From assembly GCF_018069865.1 (NCBI RefSeq), contig NZ_JAGQDG010000005.1, positions 248,001 to 312,000 of the forward strand: DNA of 64,000 nt. The letters run 5' to 3'. Under the pieces are notes generated by a model, which saw only the letters and a program-made list of their open reading frames with translations, ran no database searches and was not told the origin of the DNA. Each line of letters starts with the position of its first letter. Position 1 is the stretch's first letter. Source of the stretch: Ideonella paludis (GTDB lineage Bacteria > Pseudomonadota > Gammaproteobacteria > Burkholderiales > Burkholderiaceae_C). The translations under genes and the position numbers were made by a program. Positions 19,865 to 30,998 of the stretch are shown here, in pieces.

Positions 19865-20719
19865 ATGTTCAATCTGATGAAGACCGCCATCCTGATGGCG
19901 GCCATCACCGCCCTGTTCATGGTCATTGGCCAGTTTCTGGGGGGCCAGACGGGCATGATGATCGCGCTCGCGGTGGCCGTGGGCATGAACTTCTACAGCT
20001 ACTGGTTCTCGGACAAGATGGTGCTGCGCATGTACAACGCGCAGGAGGTCGATGCCCAGAGTGCGCCGCAGTTCTATCACATGGTTCAAGAGCTGGCCGA
20101 GCGGGCGCAGATGCCCATGCCGCGCGTCTACCTGATCAACGAGCAGGCACCCAATGCTTTTGCCACCGGCCGCAACCCTGAGAACGCGGCGGTGGCGGCC
20201 ACCACCGGCATTTTGCGGGTGCTCAACGAGCGCGAACTGCGCGGCGTGATGGCCCATGAGCTGGCCCATGTCAAGAACCGCGACATCCTGATCTCCACCA
20301 TCAGCGCCACCATGGCTGGCGCCATCTCCATGCTGGCCAACTTCGGCATGATGTTGGGCGGGCGAGACAGCGAAGGCCGCCCGGTCAATCCCATCGTGTC
20401 TATCTTGGTGATGTTCCTGGCCCCGCTGGCGGCCAGCGTGATTCAAATGGCCATCAGCCGCTCGCGTGAGTTTGAGGCCGACCGTGGCGGCGCCGAAATC
20501 TCTGGCGACCCGGCTGCATTGGCCTCGGCTCTGCAAAAAATCCAGCGGGTCGCCCAAGGTGTGCCTCTGCAGGCCACCGAGCAGCATCCCGAAACCGCCC
20601 AGATGATGATCATGAACCCACTGTCTGGTGGTGGGCTGCGGGGCTTGTTCTCCACGCACCCGGCCACCGAGGAGCGGGTCGAGCGCCTGCTGGAAATGGC
20701 GCGAAGCATGGGGCGCTGA
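19865..20719 (+). CDS. htpX: Membrane zinc metalloprotease HtpX
   Basis: HtpX is an inner-membrane protease for quality control of membrane proteins. The 284-residue product has two N-terminal helices (about 7-25 and 31-48), the zinc site HELAH (residues 131-135) with catalytic Glu132, two further helices around 150-190, and a third ligand Glu in [22 protein letters not shown] precedes the ATG at 19865. A longer in-frame reading from 19667 overlaps fmt and is rejected. Confidence 0.96.
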   Translation: MFNLMKTAILMAAITALFMVIGQFLGGQTGMMIALAVAVGMNFYSYWFSDKMVLRMYNAQEVDAQSAPQFYHMVQELAERAQMPMPRVYLINEQAPNAFATGRNPENAAVAATTGILRVLNERELRGVMAHELAHVKNRDILISTISATMAGAISMLANFGMMLGGRDSEGRPVNPIVSILVMFLAPLAASVIQMAISRSREFEADRGGAEISGDPAALASALQKIQRVAQGVPLQATEQHPETAQMMIMNPLSGGGLRGLFSTHPATEERVERLLEMARSMGR

Positions 20720-20850
20720 GCGGCGGTTTGCCGTCACGAGCTGTTGCAGGGCAGGGCGCATCGCGCCCTCAAGCGACAACGGTGTGTGGCCGATAAGACC
20801 TCAGAGGCACCCTCAATGTGCCGCGTCCTTCGGCTCTCTTGCTCACCGCC

Positions 20851-21297
20851 ATGCGCTCACCTCTTCTGTCGCTTGCTCTGCTGGCCTCCGCCCTGACCTT
20901 GGGTGGCTGCGACATGCTGGGCATCGAATCGGCCACCGTGGTCGCTGAAAAGCGCACGGCCGAGGGCAAGGCCTTGGGGGCGGCCTGCCGCCATGCCGGG
21001 CGGGCCATTGAGGACTGCTACACGCTGAACAAAAAGTCTGACAAAGCCGCCATGTACACCGGCTGGCGCGAAATGGACGACTACATGCGGGAAAACAAGT
21101 TGGAGCCGGTGATCCCGGTGGTGCCGCGCGACCCGCCCAAACCCAAGCCCAAGCCGCCCGCCGAGGGTGAAGAGGGCGATGCTCACGGCGCAGCCGCTGA
21201 TGGGCACGCAGCCAGCGAAGACAAGGCCGCTGATAAAGCGCCAGACAAATCCGCTGACAAATCCACGGTCAAGTCCGCCGGCAAAGCGGCTCACTGA
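20851..21297 (+). CDS. Small lipoprotein of unknown function
   Basis: A 148-residue product with a lipoprotein signal: MRSPLLSLALLASALTLGGC, the LGGC lipobox putting the lipid-bearing Cys at 20. A short conserved-looking domain follows (two Cys, GRAIEDCYTL, WREMDDYMRENKLEPVIPVV). Then come a proline-lysine stretch (PPKPKPKPP) and a tail of repeated Asp-Lys-Ala/Ser units. The tail resembles a wall-spanning spacer. The start at 20851 is set by the signal peptide; an in-frame GTG at 20818 would add 11 residues. I do not recognise a named family. Confidence 0.7.
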   Translation: MRSPLLSLALLASALTLGGCDMLGIESATVVAEKRTAEGKALGAACRHAGRAIEDCYTLNKKSDKAAMYTGWREMDDYMRENKLEPVIPVVPRDPPKPKPKPPAEGEEGDAHGAAADGHAASEDKAADKAPDKSADKSTVKSAGKAAH

Positions 21298-21385
21298 GGC
21301 GCGCCAAACGGGGCAGTGCCTGCGGACGCCAGCCGTCCCGTCCGGGCGTTGTTGAGAGCGCTGCGCGTCATAGGACAATGGCGGG

Positions 21386-22117
21386 ATGCATTCCCTGCCC
21401 TCCGTCCTGGCCCTGCGCCACCACCCTGAGTTTGAGCGCGGCGCCCGCGATATGGCGTCCGCAGCCCTGGGCATTGGCGCCTGGGGCTTGGTGACCGGTG
21501 TGGCCATGGTCAAGTCGGGCCTGGGGGTGCCACTCTCCCTGGCCATGACCTTTCTGGTGTTCGCGGGCAGCGCCCAACTGGCTTCGTTGCCCTTGATCAT
21601 CGCCGGCGCACCGGTCTGGCTGATTTGGGCCACCGCGACCTGTGTCAATCTGCGCTTTGTGATCTTCAGCGCCGGCCTGCGGCCCTACTTCGCGCATTTG
21701 CCGCTCAAGCGCCGCCTGACGCTGGGCTATTTCACGGGCGACTTGAACTACATCTTCTTCCAGCGGCGCTTCCCTGAACCTCGCCCCGCCGATGGCCAAG
21801 AAGCTTATTTCTGGGGCAGCGTGGCCACCAATTGGGTGGCTTGGCAGACCTTCTCCGTGGCGGGCATTTTGTTGGCCAACGTGATCCCGCCGCATTGGGG
21901 CCTGGGCTACGCCGGTGTGCTGGCGCTGCTGGGCATCACCGCCTCATTGCTGACCACGTCGACCACCTGGGCGGCGGCCGGCGTGGCGGCGGTCGCCGCC
22001 GTGGCGTCCTATGGTTTGCCGCTCAAGCTGCACATCGTGGTGGCCATCGTCGCGGCCATCGTCACCGGGCTGGCGCTGGAGCAATGGCAGCGCCGCCAGC
22101 GGGGAGTCGCTCCATGA
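21386..22117 (+). CDS. azlC: AzlC family branched-chain amino acid exporter, large subunit
   Basis: A 243-residue membrane protein with about seven hydrophobic segments and the AzlC pattern GIGAWGLVTGVAMVKSGL near the N-terminus and FVFAGSAQLA-like segment (LVFAGSAQLASLPL), followed by ATCVNLRFVIFSAGL. AzlC with AzlD exports branched-chain amino acids or analogues. azlD overlaps its stop by four bases. No regulator gene is adjacent. Confidence 0.9.
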   Translation: MHSLPSVLALRHHPEFERGARDMASAALGIGAWGLVTGVAMVKSGLGVPLSLAMTFLVFAGSAQLASLPLIIAGAPVWLIWATATCVNLRFVIFSAGLRPYFAHLPLKRRLTLGYFTGDLNYIFFQRRFPEPRPADGQEAYFWGSVATNWVAWQTFSVAGILLANVIPPHWGLGYAGVLALLGITASLLTTSTTWAAAGVAAVAAVASYGLPLKLHIVVAIVAAIVTGLALEQWQRRQRGVAP

Positions 22118-22446
22118 ATGAATGGATGGCGCTCTTCACCATCGTGGGCTTGGCGGTGATCACCGTGCTGTGCCGCAGCTTCTTTCTCATCCCCAAGACC
22201 GACCTGCCTATGCCTGATTGGCTGCGTGATGCGCTGCGTTACGCCCCCTTGGCGGCCTTGGTCGCCATTGTGGTGCCTGAAACCGTGCTGACCCAAGGCC
22301 ACCTGATCCAAACCTGGCAGGACCCCCGCCTTTTCGCCGCGGCCGCGGGCCTCGCCTGGTATGTGCTGCGCAAAGGCATTCTGGGCACGATTGTGTGCGG
22401 CACTGCCGTGCTGCTGGTGCTGCGCCTGGGCCTGGGTTGGACCTGA
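22114..22446 (+). CDS. azlD: AzlD family branched-chain amino acid exporter, small subunit
   Basis: A 110-residue protein with four hydrophobic stretches and the AzlD motif [16 protein letters not shown]. It begins at the ATG inside the azlC stop (ATGA), so the pair is translationally coupled. The length is typical for AzlD. It is followed 37 bases later by pgk, which has its own strong ribosome-binding site. Confidence 0.9.
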   Translation: MNEWMALFTIVGLAVITVLCRSFFLIPKTDLPMPDWLRDALRYAPLAALVAIVVPETVLTQGHLIQTWQDPRLFAAAAGLAWYVLRKGILGTIVCGTAVLLVLRLGLGWT

Positions 22447-22483
22447 TTTTTGCTTTGTTTTTGAACCTCAAGAGGAGATTGCC

Positions 22484-23677
22484 ATGAAAGTGATTCGATT
22501 CGCCGATCTGGTGGCCCAAGGCCAAGTGGAAGGCAAACGCGTGTTCATCCGTGCTGACCTGAACGTGCCGCAAGACGATGCCGGCAACATCACCGAAGAC
22601 ACCCGCGTGCGGGCCTCGGTGCCCTGCATCGAGCTGGCGCTCAAGGCGGGTGCCGCCGTGATGGTCACCTCCCACCTGGGCCGCCCCACCGAGGGCGAGT
22701 TCAAGCCCGAAGACTCGCTGGCCCCAGTGGCCAAGCGCATGGGCGAGTTGCTGGGCCGCGAAGTCAAGCTGGTGGCCAATTGGGTGGACGGCGTGCAAGT
22801 CGCGCCGGGCGAGGTGGTGATGCTGGAGAACTGCCGCGTCAACAAGGGTGAAAAGAAAAACAACGAAGAACTCGCCAAGAAAATGGCGGCGCTCTGCGAC
22901 ATCTTTGTGCACGACGCCTTTGGCACTGCCCACCGCGCCGAGGCTTCCACCTATGGCATCGCGCAATTCGCGCCCATCGCTTGCGCCGGCCCCTTGTTGG
23001 CGGCCGAGATCGACGCCATCTCCAAGGCCTTGGCCAATCCCAAGCGCCCCTTGGTCGCCATCGTCGCCGGCTCCAAGGTCAGCACCAAGCTGACCATCTT
23101 GCAAGCGCTGTCCAAGAACGTGGACGGCCTGATCGTGGGCGGCGGCATTGCCAACACCTTCATGCTGGCCGCAGGCCTGAAGATCGGCAAGAGCCTGGCC
23201 GAGCCCGACCTGCTGGGCGAAGCCACCGCCGTCATCGCGGCCATGAAGGCCCGTGGTGCTGAAGTGCCGATTCCTGAAGACGTGGTCTGCGCTAAGCGTT
23301 TCGCGGCCGATGCTGAAGCCACGGTCAAGGCGGCGACCGACGTGGCCGACGATGACCTGATCCTGGACATCGGCCCCAAGACGGCCGCCAAGTTGGCCGC
23401 TCAGCTCAAGGCCGCAGGCACCATCGTTTGGAACGGCCCGGTCGGCGTGTTTGAGTTCGAGGCTTTTGAAGGCGGCACCAAGGCCATCGCCCAGGCGATT
23501 GCCCAGAGCAGTGCCTTCAGCATTGCCGGCGGCGGCGACACCCTGGCAGCGATTGCCAAGTACGGCATTGAAAAGCAGGTGGGTTACATCTCCACCGGCG
23601 GCGGCGCCTTCTTGGAGGTGTTGGAAGGCAAGACCTTGCCGGCCTTCGAGATCCTCAGCAAGCGCGCAGCGGGCTGA
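22484..23677 (+). CDS. pgk: Phosphoglycerate kinase
   Basis: This enzyme transfers phosphate from 1,3-bisphosphoglycerate to ADP in glycolysis. The 397-residue protein shows [11 protein letters not shown] near residue 18, [11 protein letters not shown], the hinge region with [10 protein letters not shown], and the nucleotide-binding end [21 protein letters not shown] precedes the ATG at 22484; an in-frame start at 22361 would overlap azlD. It is the first gene of a carbon-metabolism block, but an acyltransferase separates it from maeB, pyk and fba. Confidence 0.97.
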   Translation: MKVIRFADLVAQGQVEGKRVFIRADLNVPQDDAGNITEDTRVRASVPCIELALKAGAAVMVTSHLGRPTEGEFKPEDSLAPVAKRMGELLGREVKLVANWVDGVQVAPGEVVMLENCRVNKGEKKNNEELAKKMAALCDIFVHDAFGTAHRAEASTYGIAQFAPIACAGPLLAAEIDAISKALANPKRPLVAIVAGSKVSTKLTILQALSKNVDGLIVGGGIANTFMLAAGLKIGKSLAEPDLLGEATAVIAAMKARGAEVPIPEDVVCAKRFAADAEATVKAATDVADDDLILDIGPKTAAKLAAQLKAAGTIVWNGPVGVFEFEAFEGGTKAIAQAIAQSSAFSIAGGGDTLAAIAKYGIEKQVGYISTGGGAFLEVLEGKTLPAFEILSKRAAG

Positions 23678-23756
23678 CACCCGAAGGGCTCTAGGGCCTG
23701 TGCTGCAGGCCCTGGAGCATTCTGCGCGCGCCGCAACAGCACATGGGCGAGCTGAC

Positions 23757-24764
23757 ATGGCGGAGCGCCACAACAACTTCAACATGCTCAGGCTGGTGTT
23801 TGCCAGCATGGTCATCTTGTCGCACGTGCCTGATTTGCAGGACGGCCATCGACAGCGAGAACTGCTGACCCAGGTTTTTGGAACGCTGTCATTTGGCGAA
23901 CTGGCCGTTGACAGCTTTTTCGTGCTCAGCGGCTACTTGGTGAGCAAGAGCTGGATGGCTCGTCCAGTAGCCCGCGCCTACTTGGCCGCGCGGCTGTTGC
24001 GCATCTTTCCGGGCTTTGCGGTCGCGTCCTTGATCTGCGCCTTGGTCGTTGGGCCGATGTACGGCGGGGCAGAGTACCTCGAGCAGTTCAATGGGCTGCG
24101 CTATGCCTGGACCTGGATCACTCTGGCGCCACCGTCCACGCCACCTGTGTTCGCCGGTACACCCTATCCCCTGCTGAATGCCTCCTTGTGGACGATTCGT
24201 TATGAGTTCTTCTGCTATCTCTTGGTGATGGCCTTGGGCCTGTTGCTGCCGCTGCAGCAGGCCCGCGTCTGGGCAGCTTTGGCGGTGGTGTTGGTGGTCG
24301 CGTTTGTCAGCCTGCGTATGGGCGGCTGGACGCCCCCTTCGCCCATGGTCGAAAACCTTGTGCGCTGTGCCATGGTGTTCTCTGCCGGCGCATGTTTTGC
24401 TTGGTTTGAGTCAGGTTGGGTCTGGTCTGGCACTCGGGCCGCTGTCGCACTGCTGATGTGGCTGTTGTTGATGCCGCTGAACCCTTTGGCCGAGGTGGCA
24501 ACGGCCTGGTGTTGGGGCTATGCCATCTTGGTTTTTGCCAAACAGGGGCTGGGGCCGCTGGCCTTTCATCGCCTGCCCGACATGTCCTATGGCACATACC
24601 TTTATGCGTGGCCCATCAACAAGATTCTGCTGTGGCATTGGCCAGATATGCCCTTGGTTTGGGGCGTCACTCTGACCATGGCCCTTTCGATGGCAGCTGG
24701 GGCCCTGAGCTGGCGCTTTGTGGAGCGACCAGCGCTAAGGCTCAAACAGCGCGGGTTGACGTGA
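23757..24764 (+). CDS. Acyltransferase 3 family membrane protein
   Basis: A 335-residue membrane protein with about ten hydrophobic segments. It has the Acyltransferase_3 layout: N-terminal FNMLRLVFASMVILSHVPD with the catalytic-type His, then SFFVLSGYLVSKSW, WTIRYEFFCYL in the middle, and YLYAWPINKIL near the end. Such enzymes O-acylate surface sugars (LPS, exopolysaccharide) or peptidoglycan. Substrate cannot be told. It stands alone between pgk and maeB with no glycan genes nearby, and by eye is less GC-rich than its neighbours, which suggests later acquisition. Confidence 0.87.
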   Translation: MAERHNNFNMLRLVFASMVILSHVPDLQDGHRQRELLTQVFGTLSFGELAVDSFFVLSGYLVSKSWMARPVARAYLAARLLRIFPGFAVASLICALVVGPMYGGAEYLEQFNGLRYAWTWITLAPPSTPPVFAGTPYPLLNASLWTIRYEFFCYLLVMALGLLLPLQQARVWAALAVVLVVAFVSLRMGGWTPPSPMVENLVRCAMVFSAGACFAWFESGWVWSGTRAAVALLMWLLLMPLNPLAEVATAWCWGYAILVFAKQGLGPLAFHRLPDMSYGTYLYAWPINKILLWHWPDMPLVWGVTLTMALSMAAGALSWRFVERPALRLKQRGLT

Positions 24765-24883
24765 GGCCGCTGCGCGCTGAGGCCTCGTCATCAATTCATG
24801 CAAAAACGGCATGATGTGGGCCCTACGGATGGGGGGACTGCTGGCAAAGCCTACAGTGCCTTCTCCCAAGGAGACTCCACCGA

Positions 24884-27187
<2,304 letters not shown>

Positions 27188-27203
27188 GGCCGCTGCGCGC
27201 CCC

Positions 27204-27269
27204 GGTAACCTAACGGTAACCCCCGAGGGGCTGGGGCTGCGTATGATGGTGTGCTGACAACAGCCCCTC
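27204..27269 (+). promoter_or_regulatory. Repeats in the pyk upstream region
   Basis: GGTAACC occurs twice (27204-27210 and 27215-27221), 11 bases apart, which places both on one face of the helix. Just after, GAGGGGCTG (27225-27233) and CAGCCCCTC (27261-27269) form a perfect nine-base inverted repeat that encloses TATGAT (27242-27247), a possible -10. No clear -35 is seen. These could be operator half-sites or a leader hairpin for pyk. Confidence 0.35.
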
Positions 27270-27306
27270 AGACTGCTGAAGGGCACTACTTTCGGAGACT
27301 CCTTGC

Positions 27307-28737
27307 ATGCCCCGCGCTACCAAAATCGTTGCCACCCTTGGCCCGGCCTCCAGCGACCCCGAGGTGCTGGAGCGGTTGCTGCGGGCCGGCGTGGATGTGG
27401 TGCGGCTGAACTTCAGCCATGGCAAGGCGCAGGACCACATTGACCGTGCCAACTTGGTCCGGGCCTGTGCAGCCCGGGTGGGCAAGCCCATTGCGCTGAT
27501 GGCCGACCTTCAAGGCCCCAAGATCCGCGTTGGCAAGTTCGCCGAAGGTCGCGTCATGCTGGAAAACGGCCAGCCCTTTGTGCTGGACGCTGCGCGCACC
27601 GAGCCCGGTGACATCAACGGCGTGGGCTTGGACTACAAAGAGCTGCCCCGTGATGTGAAGCCCGGCGATGTGCTGTTGCTCAATGACGGCCTGATCGTGC
27701 TGACCGTGGACCGCGTTCAAGGCGAGCAGGTTCACACCTTGGTGAAGATCGGCGGCGAGCTCTCCAACAACAAGGGCATCAACAAGCAAGGGGGCGGTTT
27801 GACGGCCCCTGCCCTGACGGGCAAGGACATGGACGACATCCGTACGGCCATGAGCTTCCAGTGCGATTACCTGGCGGTGAGCTTCCCCAAGAATGCCACC
27901 GACATGGAGATGGCGCGCCAACTGGCCAATGTGGCGGGCGAGCCCTACCGCCACAAGCCCTGCATGATCGCCAAGATCGAGCGCTCCGAGGCCATCCCGC
28001 ACCTGGAAGCCATCTTGCGCGCCAGCGACGGCATCATGGTGGCGCGCGGTGACTTGGCGGTGGAAGTGGGCAATGCGGCGGTGCCGGCCCTGCAAAAGCG
28101 CATGATCAAGCTGGCGCGCGAGCTGGACAAAATCGCCATCACCGCGACACAGATGATGGAGTCCATGATCCAAAACCCGGTGCCCACGCGCGCCGAGGTT
28201 TCAGACGTGGCCAATGCGGTGTTGGATGGCACCGACGCTGTGATGCTCAGTGCTGAAACTGCCGCAGGCAAGTACCCTGTGGAGACGGTAGAGCAAATGG
28301 CCCAGATCGCGCAGGAGGCAGAGCGTGCCGAGGATGTTCACCTGGACGCCGACTTCACCAACAAGCGCTTTGGCCGGATTGACCAGTCCATCGCCATGGG
28401 CGCGCTGTTCACCGCGCACCACCTGGGCTGCAAGGCCATCATCGCGTTGACGGAGTCGGGTTCGACGGCGCTGTGGATGAGCCGCCACAACATCCAGGTG
28501 CCGATTTTTGCGCTGACCACCAAGGCCACCTCGCAATCGCGCATGGCGCTCTACCGCAATGTGCGGCCCATCTTGATGTCCACCTTCACTGACCGTGACT
28601 TGGCCTTGGCCGAGGCCGAGCGCATCTTGGTGGCCAAGGGCGCGCTCAAGCCGGGCGACACCTATGCCATCACCTGCGGCGAGCCCATGGGTTACCCCGG
28701 CGGTACGAATATGTTGAAGGTCTGCCGGGTGGATTGA
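27307..28737 (+). CDS. pyk: Pyruvate kinase
   Basis: The last enzyme of glycolysis, making pyruvate and ATP from phosphoenolpyruvate. The 476-residue protein has RATKIVATLGPAS at the start, VVRLNFSHG, LMADLQGPKIRVG, the metal/PEP-binding MVARGDLAVEVG, ATQMMESMI, and a C-terminal allosteric domain. CGGAGACTCC precedes the ATG. It is followed by a possible terminator and then fba. Confidence 0.97.
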   Translation: MPRATKIVATLGPASSDPEVLERLLRAGVDVVRLNFSHGKAQDHIDRANLVRACAARVGKPIALMADLQGPKIRVGKFAEGRVMLENGQPFVLDAARTEPGDINGVGLDYKELPRDVKPGDVLLLNDGLIVLTVDRVQGEQVHTLVKIGGELSNNKGINKQGGGLTAPALTGKDMDDIRTAMSFQCDYLAVSFPKNATDMEMARQLANVAGEPYRHKPCMIAKIERSEAIPHLEAILRASDGIMVARGDLAVEVGNAAVPALQKRMIKLARELDKIAITATQMMESMIQNPVPTRAEVSDVANAVLDGTDAVMLSAETAAGKYPVETVEQMAQIAQEAERAEDVHLDADFTNKRFGRIDQSIAMGALFTAHHLGCKAIIALTESGSTALWMSRHNIQVPIFALTTKATSQSRMALYRNVRPILMSTFTDRDLALAEAERILVAKGALKPGDTYAITCGEPMGYPGGTNMLKVCRVD

Positions 28738-28755
28738 CCGCGTTTTTGCCCGCGA

Positions 28756-28798
28756 GAAGCCCCTAAGGCTGTCAGTCTCTACAGAGCTTGGGGCCTTT
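28756..28798 (+). terminator. Possible terminator after pyk
   Basis: AAGCCCC (28757-28763) can pair with GGGGCCTT further on, with an inner AAG/CTT pairing, and TTTAG follows. The stem is interrupted and the T-run is short, so this is weak. Confidence 0.35.
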
Positions 28799-28902
28799 AG
28801 AATCGTGAAAGTTACGACGCGGTTACGGCCTGCGTTGGCCTTTGAAGGGCGCTTTAGCACCTTCACGGCGCACCGGTTTCTTTCACTTCCTCGGGGTTTC
28901 CC

Positions 28903-29967
28903 ATGCCACTCGTTTCCATGCGCGAACTGCTGGACCATGCTGCCGAAAACGGCTATGGCATTCCGGCCTTCAACGTCAACAACCTGGAGCAAGTCCAGGC
29001 CGTGATGGCGGCTGCCGATGAAGTCGGCGCCCCTGTCATCCTGCAAGCCAGCGCGGGTGCGCGCAAGTATGCGGGCGAGCCCTTCATCAAGCACCTGATT
29101 CAAGCGGCTGCAGAGATGTACCCGCACATCCCCTTGGTGATGCACCAAGACCACGGCACCAGTCCCAAGATCTGCCAAGGCGCACTCGACCTGGGTTTTG
29201 GCTCGGTGATGATGGACGGCTCTTTGATGGAAGACGGCAAGACGCCGGCTAACTTTGACTACAACGTCAATGTGACCCGTCAAGTGGTGGAAATGGCTCA
29301 CCGTATTGGCGCCACCGTCGAGGGTGAGTTGGGCTGTCTGGGCAGCCTGGAAACTGGCGAAGCCGGTGAAGAAGACGGTGTGGGCGCCGTGGGCAAGCTC
29401 GACCACAGCCAGATGCTGACTGACCCCGAAGAGGCCGCTCAGTTCGTGAAAGCCACCCAACTGGACGCGCTGGCGATTGCCATTGGCACCAGCCACGGCG
29501 CTTACAAATTCAGCCGCAAGCCCACTGGCGATATCTTGGCCATCAACCGCGTCAAGGAAATCAACGCCCGCATCCCCAACACCCACTTGGTGATGCACGG
29601 TTCGTCCTCGGTGCCCCAAGAGTTGCTGGCCATCATCAACCAGTACGGCGGCAAGATGAAAGAGACCTACGGCGTGCCGGTCGAAGAGATCCAGCAAGCC
29701 ATCAAGTACGGTGTGCGCAAGATCAACATTGACACCGACATTCGTTTGGCGATGACGGGCGCTGTGCGCAAGTTCATGGCCGAGAACCCCGACAAGTTCG
29801 ACGCCCGCGAGTGGCTCAAGCCCGCCCGCGAAGCCGCCAAGCAGATCTGCAAGCAGCGCTATCTGGAGTTCGGTTGCGAAGGCCAGGCTGCCAAGATCAA
29901 GGGCATGAGCTTGTCCGACATGGCGGGGCTCTACGCCCGCGGCGCCCTGGCTCAACAGGTCCGCTAA
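28903..29967 (+). CDS. fba: Fructose-bisphosphate aldolase, class II
   Basis: This zinc enzyme splits fructose-1,6-bisphosphate in glycolysis or makes it in gluconeogenesis. The 354-residue protein belongs to the CbbA-type class II aldolases: [13 protein letters not shown] near residue 22, [19 protein letters not shown] with zinc and catalytic residues, SVMMDGS, GELGCLG with catalytic/zinc Glu, [11 protein letters not shown], and VMHGSSSVP. It begins [19 protein letters not shown]. It lies between pyk and purC. Confidence 0.97.
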   Translation: MPLVSMRELLDHAAENGYGIPAFNVNNLEQVQAVMAAADEVGAPVILQASAGARKYAGEPFIKHLIQAAAEMYPHIPLVMHQDHGTSPKICQGALDLGFGSVMMDGSLMEDGKTPANFDYNVNVTRQVVEMAHRIGATVEGELGCLGSLETGEAGEEDGVGAVGKLDHSQMLTDPEEAAQFVKATQLDALAIAIGTSHGAYKFSRKPTGDILAINRVKEINARIPNTHLVMHGSSSVPQELLAIINQYGGKMKETYGVPVEEIQQAIKYGVRKINIDTDIRLAMTGAVRKFMAENPDKFDAREWLKPAREAAKQICKQRYLEFGCEGQAAKIKGMSLSDMAGLYARGALAQQVR

Positions 29968-29980
29968 GCCCCTCAGGGGC

Positions 29981-30009
29981 GTGCAAGGCCGAAACTATCG
30001 GTCTTGCAC
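29981..30009 (+). promoter_or_regulatory. Twelve-base inverted repeat between fba and purC
   Basis: GTGCAAGGCCGA (29981-29992) and TCGGTCTTGCAC (29998-30009) pair fully except for one wobble, around AACTA. A tiny CCCCTCAGGGG hairpin lies just before it. No T-run follows (TCCTATGATTT), so it is either a weak terminator, an mRNA end-stabilising structure, or an operator upstream of purC. Confidence 0.45.
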
Positions 30010-30092
30010 TCCTATGATTTGTGGAGGGGGCGTCAGGTCGCTGTCCGCCTGGGCGACCTACAATCTCAGGCCTTTGAGACCTTGCCTGAGCC

Positions 30093-30989
30093 ATGGACAA
30101 CGCCCTGCACACCAGCTCCCTTCACTCTCTCCCGCTGCTGGCCAGTGGCAAGGTGCGCGACAACTACGCGGTCGGCCATGACCGCCTGCTGATGATTGCC
30201 ACAGACCGCCTGTCGGCTTTCGATGTGGTGATGGGGGAGCCCATCCCTGGCAAGGGCGCACTGCTCACCAAGATGGCGCTGTTCTGGTTTGACAAGCTGG
30301 GCCATGTGGTGCCCAACCACCTGACCGGCGAAGACCCCTTGAGTGTGGTGGCCCCCGACGAACGTGCTCAAGTTGAAGGGCGTGCCATGCTGGTCAAGCG
30401 GCTCAAGCCACTGCCCGTTGAAGCGGTGGTGCGCGGCTACTTGGCAGGCTCCGGCTGGAAGGAATACCAACAGAACCAACAGGTGTGCGGTGTGCCGCTG
30501 CCCGCAGGCCTGCAAAACGCATCCAAGCTGCCCGAGCCTATCTTCACCCCGGCCACCAAGGCTGAGATGGGCGACCATGACGAGAACATCTCGTTTGCCC
30601 AGATGGTGGCCATCATTGGTGAGGACCTAGCCACCCGCGTGCGCGATGTCTCGATCCGCCTCTACAGCGAAGCCGCAGCCTATGCGCTGACCAAGGGCAT
30701 CATCATCGCTGACACCAAATTCGAATTCGGTCTGGACGAGCAGGGCACCCTGACCCTGATGGACGAGGTGCTGACCCCAGACTCCTCGCGTTACTGGCCT
30801 GTGGAGGGTTGGAAGGAGGGTGCCAACCCGCCGAGCTACGACAAACAGTTCGTTCGGGATTGGTTGGAGTCAGCGCAGGTCAATGGCCAAGCTTGGAACA
30901 AGCAAGCCCCTGCGCCTGCATTGCCTGCTGAAGTCACTGCGCACACTGCCGACAAGTATCGGGAAGCGTTGCAGCGGCTGGTGGGCTGA
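30093..30989 (+). CDS. purC: Phosphoribosylaminoimidazole-succinocarboxamide synthase
   Basis: PurC joins aspartate to CAIR with ATP in purine synthesis. The 298-residue product is the long form found in Betaproteobacteria. It shows [12 protein letters not shown] near the N-terminus, [33 protein letters not shown], and the signature [11 protein letters not shown] followed by [19 protein letters not shown] at 30059-30064 is a possible -10 about 30 bases upstream of the ATG. PurE and PurK, which supply its substrate, are encoded at 33285-34960. Confidence 0.97.
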   Translation: MDNALHTSSLHSLPLLASGKVRDNYAVGHDRLLMIATDRLSAFDVVMGEPIPGKGALLTKMALFWFDKLGHVVPNHLTGEDPLSVVAPDERAQVEGRAMLVKRLKPLPVEAVVRGYLAGSGWKEYQQNQQVCGVPLPAGLQNASKLPEPIFTPATKAEMGDHDENISFAQMVAIIGEDLATRVRDVSIRLYSEAAAYALTKGIIIADTKFEFGLDEQGTLTLMDEVLTPDSSRYWPVEGWKEGANPPSYDKQFVRDWLESAQVNGQAWNKQAPAPALPAEVTAHTADKYREALQRLVG

Positions 30990-30998
30990 GGAGCATTG

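Noticed and set aside
23694-23712. Hairpin GGGCCTG/CAGGCCC after pgk as a terminator
   Set aside because: The arms are perfect but no T-run follows (TGGAGCATT), so it does not qualify as an intrinsic terminator.
28201-29955. 584-residue minus-strand open frame
   Set aside because: Antisense of the end of pyk and all of fba; same shadow composition.
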